Origin: TMED108 sp964386795
GTDB lineage: Bacteria; Fidelibacterota; Marinisomatia; Marinisomatales; TCS55
Direction of reading: 5' to 3'
DNA length: 35,888 nt
Assembly: GCA_964386795.1 (NCBI GenBank)
Contig: CAYLUE010000013.1
Span: 1-35,888 of the forward strand
In this document: one piece after another, positions 32,714 through 35,888 of the stretch
Numbering within the stretch: the stretch's first letter is position 1
How the letters are laid out: each line of letters starts with the position of its first letter
Program-made: the position numbers and the translations under genes
The notes under the pieces: model-generated
What the model was told of the DNA's origin: nothing
The model's database searches: none
The model's input: only the letters and a program-made list of their open reading frames with translations

Positions 32714-33061
32714 TTAAGAAGTAAGGGCTTCTAATCCCTCTTCTTCGGTTCCGTAAATTTTTGCATATTTTGAAATGCCCATAATATTGAAAGTTTTTTC
32801 AACGATTGGAGCGGTGTTGCAAAAAGCTAGCACACCACTAGTACCTTGAAGTTCTTCAATAACCTCAATTAATATTGAAACACCAATACTATTGACCATT
32901 TCTGTTTTTTCTACATTTATTAAAAATTTTCGTTTACCTTCAGAAATTTTTTGAAGACAAACTGATGCAACTTGTTCTCCACCATAGTTGTTCAAATAAC
33001 CATTTGTAGTGATAACATGTACACCTTCTGTTTCTTTTATTTTAATATCAAAATCAGCCAT
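32714..33061 (-). CDS. STAS-domain anti-sigma-factor antagonist (RsbV/SpoIIAA-like)
   Basis: A 115-residue single STAS domain. The phosphorylatable serine is S58 in MVNSIGVSIL, corresponding to the DSxG(L)G site of RsbV/SpoIIAA. FLINVEKTEM is the preceding strand. In the partner switch, the unphosphorylated form binds the RsbW-like kinase and frees its target; phosphorylation by that kinase inactivates it, and a PP2C phosphatase restores it. All three players are adjacent here. AAGGAG precedes the ATG. Confidence 0.92.
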   Translation of the reverse strand: MADFDIKIKETEGVHVITTNGYLNNYGGEQVASVCLQKISEGKRKFLINVEKTEMVNSIGVSILIEVIEELQGTSGVLAFCNTAPIVEKTFNIMGISKYAKIYGTEEEGLEALTS

Positions 33062-33089
33062 TTATTATCTCCTTGTATGTAATGAATAA

Positions 33090-33497
33090 TTATTTTGATT
33101 TTGTCATTGTGACCGTAGTGCCAGAATCTGTTGTTTCAAATTCAACAGTGTCCATTAGTTCTTTCATTAGCTTTAGGCCCCAACCTCTTTTATGATCAGA
33201 GTTAATCTTTTCATCAATGTTTGGTATTGCTACAACCTCAGAATCAAACCCAACTCCTCTATCGCCTACCTTTATTACAAGATTATCTTTTTCAATAACA
33301 TAAGTAATATAAACATTTTCTTTGCTTTTTGAATGTTCAAATGCATTTATACATGCTTCAATTAAGGCCATGTTTATTTCAGCAGTTTTTATATCATCTA
33401 GGCCCATTCTCTTTGCTACCACTTCTGCTGTTTTCGTTGCAGCTAGCTCCATATCATCCATGACTGGGAGTGTTAATTCTACTGTTGGGTTTGACAT
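33090..33497 (-). CDS. RsbW-like serine-protein kinase / anti-sigma factor (HATPase)
   Basis: A 135-residue GHKL ATPase of the RsbW/SpoIIAB type. The N box is NMALIEACINAFEHS (43-57), the G1 box is VGDRGVGFD, and the G2 region is KRGWGLKLMKELMD. No histidine-kinase dimerisation domain is present. It should phosphorylate the adjacent STAS protein and sequester a target, classically a sigma factor. No sigma factor gene is in the window, so the target is unknown. AGGAG lies before the ATG. Confidence 0.92.
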   Translation of the reverse strand: MSNPTVELTLPVMDDMELAATKTAEVVAKRMGLDDIKTAEINMALIEACINAFEHSKSKENVYITYVIEKDNLVIKVGDRGVGFDSEVVAIPNIDEKINSDHKRGWGLKLMKELMDTVEFETTDSGTTVTMTKSK

Positions 33498-33522
33498 TTC
33501 ATTCTCCTTATATAAATTTTAT

Positions 33523-35888
33523 TTAAGCTTGAGCAATTTTTTTAACGGATTGCTCTACTGGTTCAACTTTCTTTAGGTTTGCAACTTGGCTTCTTTTTTC
33601 TAGCACTACGAATGTTATATCGTCTGGAGTTTGTACACCATTTAACCATTCATCTGCCAGCTTAATAAGTGCTTCCTTAACAGGCGCTGCTCCTAAATGA
33701 CCAGTTTCCTCAATGCATTTAAGTACAGCTGGGTAATCTAACAGGTTACCTTTAGGGTTAGGAGCCTCAGGAAGTCCATCAGATAATAATACTAATAGGT
33801 CGCCTTTGTCAAAATCTCTTTCAATTAAATCAAAGCTTTCATTATCTAGTCCACCAAGTGGTAGGTTGTGAATTTCTATTTCTTCTACTTCTTTAGTCTC
33901 TTCCCTATAAAGGTAAGCTGGGGGCATTGCTGCAGCGCTTATAAATAATTTGTTATTTCTAAAAATACATACGCTTAGGCTCATTCTTAATCTGCCCGTA
34001 TCTACTCTACGAACTACATTGTTGAGGCGGTGTAATATTACGTCCGGAGAATCTGAAACTATTCCAGCTAGTCCAGCTTTCGTAATGGAAACCATCATGC
34101 CCGATTGCGAACCGTGACCGGTAGCATCTCCACAAACAACATAGAAGCTTCCATCTTCGAGCTCGAAAAAGTCATAGTAATCTCCACCCACTTCAGTTGA
34201 AGTACGCATATATGCTTGTATTGACATTCCCTCAAAGTCTGGAATTTCTTTGGCAATCATCTTAAGCTGGAAATCTCGAGCTTGTGCTAATTCCTCATCT
34301 TTTCTTTGGTCCTCTCTGGCTTTTACCCTAAGCTTATCTACTCCAACAAAAGCAAAAGCACCAACACCAATTGTTGATAAAACGTATAAAGCATAAGCAT
34401 ACCATGTAGAATACCAAGGTGGAATTACTTCTAAAGATAAAGAATAGGGTGTCTCTGTCCAAATTCCATCGTTATTGCTAGCTTTAAATTGAAAAATAAA
34501 ATCTCCATCTCCTAAGCCCTGAAGCGAGACTGATCTGTTTGTACCATTTTGCACCCAGCTATCAAGGTGGTTTTCTACTCTGTATTGATATTGATTTTTT
34601 GCAGATTTATTGTAAGTAAGACCAACAAAATTTATATTAATAGATTGAACGTCTCTTCTTTTTACAGATAATTTATTTCCCAAAAAGTTCACAGGGTTTT
34701 TATTGCCATCAAAATCTAGGGCTTCAACTGATGATATTGCTAGCTTTGGGGTTCTATTATTAGTAACAATAGATTGTGGCTTTACTACAGTAAGTCCAGC
34801 AATACTCCCAAAATAAATCTTTCCTTTTCCATCTCTAGCTATAGATCTATCATTAAAAATATCAGCAGGAAGTCCATCGGTAGATTCAAATGATTGAAAA
34901 TTTCCATTTTCTAAGCGCCTAACTACTCCGCGCCTAGTGCCTAGCCAAATTGAATTATCTGTATCAGACGAAATAGATAAAACAGTATTGCTTGGAAGTC
35001 CATCTTTCGTAGACCAGCGATCAAAATTATTATTTTCACTATTATATCTATAGATACCCTCACCAGTTGATCCAATCCATATTGTACCATCTTTTGATTG
35101 GTGAATATCTTTTACGCCTGAAGAGGAAAAACTTTTATCATTATCTTTATCTAATAAGTAATGCTCTAAGCTTTGCATAGAATTTGGATTAATTCTAAAT
35201 AAACCATTTGATTCAGTGCCAACCCACATTTCATTTGTGTTGTTGTCTAACAAGAATGCTGTAGGGTTTTGCAAAAACTTTTTATCATTATTCTTGGAAT
35301 AGGTAAATACCGAAAATAAGAATTCATTTTTATTAGGCTTATAAGATGTTTTTGCTATACCATCTCTGCTTGAAAGCCACATGGTATTCCCGTCACTATA
35401 AATTGAATTAACCATGCCACCAAGTTTAATGGCATCAGGCATAGGGGGTCGTTCTCGCGCACCTCGCTCTATAGCATCAATCATCTTGGAAACATTGGTT
35501 GCCATTTTTGGATCGTTGTTTTCAATAGAATTAATTAGGTTTTTATCACCATCTAAGATTTTATTTACGGCGTATCTAGTGTATTCTTCAGTAGAATAGT
35601 TTTTTTGATCTTTCTCTTCAATTGATCGTATTTGATAAAGCTTATTATTTTTAGGATTTATTACAGTAAGACCTTGGAGTTGGCTGCCAACCCAAATCAT
35701 GTCATTTGGAGAAAAAGCAAGTGCGCTCGTTTCATCTGATATTAAAGAATTTTTCTTGCCAAAATTGGCCTTATAGCTTTTGACTAATTTATAATCACTT
35801 GAAAGATGATCAAGTCCCTTTTCATGAGCAACCCAAATTGAATTATCTTTTGCAATTTTAACTGATTTAATATTTGCTCCTTTTAGTG
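33523..35888 (-). CDS. Propeller sensor with SpoIIE-type serine phosphatase output (5' end outside window)
   Basis: The frame stays open to the right edge, so about 787 C-terminal residues are visible and the true start lies beyond the window. An internal ATG at 35700 is not the start: the sequence before it continues the same repeat pattern (SIWVAHEKGL, LAFSPND). At least six Reg_prop propeller repeats are seen (IWVGSQLQGL, MWLSSRDGI, MWVGTESNGL, IWIGSTGEGI, IWLGTRRGV, IYFGSIAGL), then a Y_Y_Y-type beta domain (FQFKASNNDGIW). One membrane helix follows (WYSTWYAYALYVLSTIGVGA), then a short coiled coil. The cytoplasmic PP2C/SpoIIE phosphatase has its metal aspartates in GGDYYDFF, CGDATGHGS, LLSDGLPEA and PDDITFVV. 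It replaces the usual hybrid-kinase output, and likely dephosphorylates the STAS protein. Confidence 0.92.
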   Translation of the reverse strand, partial: LKGANIKSVKIAKDNSIWVAHEKGLDHLSSDYKLVKSYKANFGKKNSLISDETSALAFSPNDMIWVGSQLQGLTVINPKNNKLYQIRSIEEKDQKNYSTEEYTRYAVNKILDGDKNLINSIENNDPKMATNVSKMIDAIERGARERPPMPDAIKLGGMVNSIYSDGNTMWLSSRDGIAKTSYKPNKNEFLFSVFTYSKNNDKKFLQNPTAFLLDNNTNEMWVGTESNGLFRINPNSMQSLEHYLLDKDNDKSFSSSGVKDIHQSKDGTIWIGSTGEGIYRYNSENNNFDRWSTKDGLPSNTVLSISSDTDNSIWLGTRRGVVRRLENGNFQSFESTDGLPADIFNDRSIARDGKGKIYFGSIAGLTVVKPQSIVTNNRTPKLAISSVEALDFDGNKNPVNFLGNKLSVKRRDVQSININFVGLTYNKSAKNQYQYRVENHLDSWVQNGTNRSVSLQGLGDGDFIFQFKASNNDGIWTETPYSLSLEVIPPWYSTWYAYALYVLSTIGVGAFAFVGVDKLRVKAREDQRKDEELAQARDFQLKMIAKEIPDFEGMSIQAYMRTSTEVGGDYYDFFELEDGSFYVVCGDATGHGSQSGMMVSITKAGLAGIVSDSPDVILHRLNNVVRRVDTGRLRMSLSVCIFRNNKLFISAAAMPPAYLYREETKEVEEIEIHNLPLGGLDNESFDLIERDFDKGDLLVLLSDGLPEAPNPKGNLLDYPAVLKCIEETGHLGAAPVKEALIKLADEWLNGVQTPDDITFVVLEKRSQVANLKKVEPVEQSVKKIAQA

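Noticed and set aside
33523..35700. Treating ATG 35700 as the true start of the propeller phosphatase
   Set aside because: The frame is open to the window edge and the upstream codons continue the propeller repeat pattern, so the gene is partial.
1..35888. tRNA, rRNA, CRISPR arrays, insertion sequences or phage genes
   Set aside because: No cloverleaf, rRNA-like block, direct-repeat array, transposase or integrase sequence was recognised on reading both strands.

Overview
The window is a dense, AT-rich bacterial chromosome segment containing one scaffold gap (100 N). It looks like a Gram-negative member of the FCB assemblage. The best guess is a marine, uncultured lineage near Marinimicrobia (SAR406), but this is inferred from gene content and not proven. 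Supporting signs are a SusC-like TonB receptor with a carboxypeptidase-regulatory N-terminus, a Bacteroidetes/Chlorobi-type diheme succinate dehydrogenase, two promoters matching the Bacteroidetes TTG...TAnnTTTG consensus, and secreted proteins with 'LFAQ' signal-peptide ends.

Layout. 1-3412 (minus) holds a TonB receptor and a secreted partner cut by the window edge. 3684-4397 (minus) is an HMA-plus-MauE/DoxX-like membrane protein. 4499-6242 holds an extended SDR overlapping a close homologue of eukaryotic steroid 5-alpha-reductase. 6344-14721 is mostly housekeeping: ssb, M20 peptidase, plsC-like acyltransferase, mltB-like transglycosylase, apaG, pyruvate kinase, M19 dipeptidase, aldo/keto reductase, Smr protein and a TPR lipoprotein. 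22411-25112 holds a Nudix protein, a GCS2-type glutamate-cysteine ligase and two small membrane proteins. 25201-28865 is sdhCAB. 28880-30518 holds a DUF1232-like protein and a TPR lipoprotein containing the gap. 30606-35888 (minus) is an operon of propeller-SpoIIE phosphatase, RsbW-like kinase, RsbV-like STAS protein, ExbB, ExbD, ExbD and TonB.

The most interesting part is 14756-22357. A Bacteroidetes-type promoter, a hairpin at the predicted transcript 5' end, seven genes and a strong intrinsic terminator form one self-contained unit. Four of the genes encode the core of a flagellar-type rotary motor: MotA, MotB, a FliF-like MS-ring protein retaining mainly the RBM3 region, and a full-length FliG-like rotor protein. 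The other three encode envelope proteins: a carboxypeptidase-regulatory/FxLYD protein, a CpoB-like coiled-coil/TPR protein, and an outer-membrane barrel with a periplasmic coiled coil and TPR. No FliM/FliN, export apparatus, rod, hook or filament gene is present in the window. The FliG-like protein has lost the EHPQ motif used to bind FliM. The simplest reading is a proton- or sodium-driven rotor-stator coupled to the cell envelope instead of a flagellum. Its output is unknown; gliding, envelope force transduction and transport are all possible.

The ExbB/ExbD/TonB operon supplies energy transduction for receptors such as the one at 293-3412, and is co-transcribed with a complete partner-switching signalling module.
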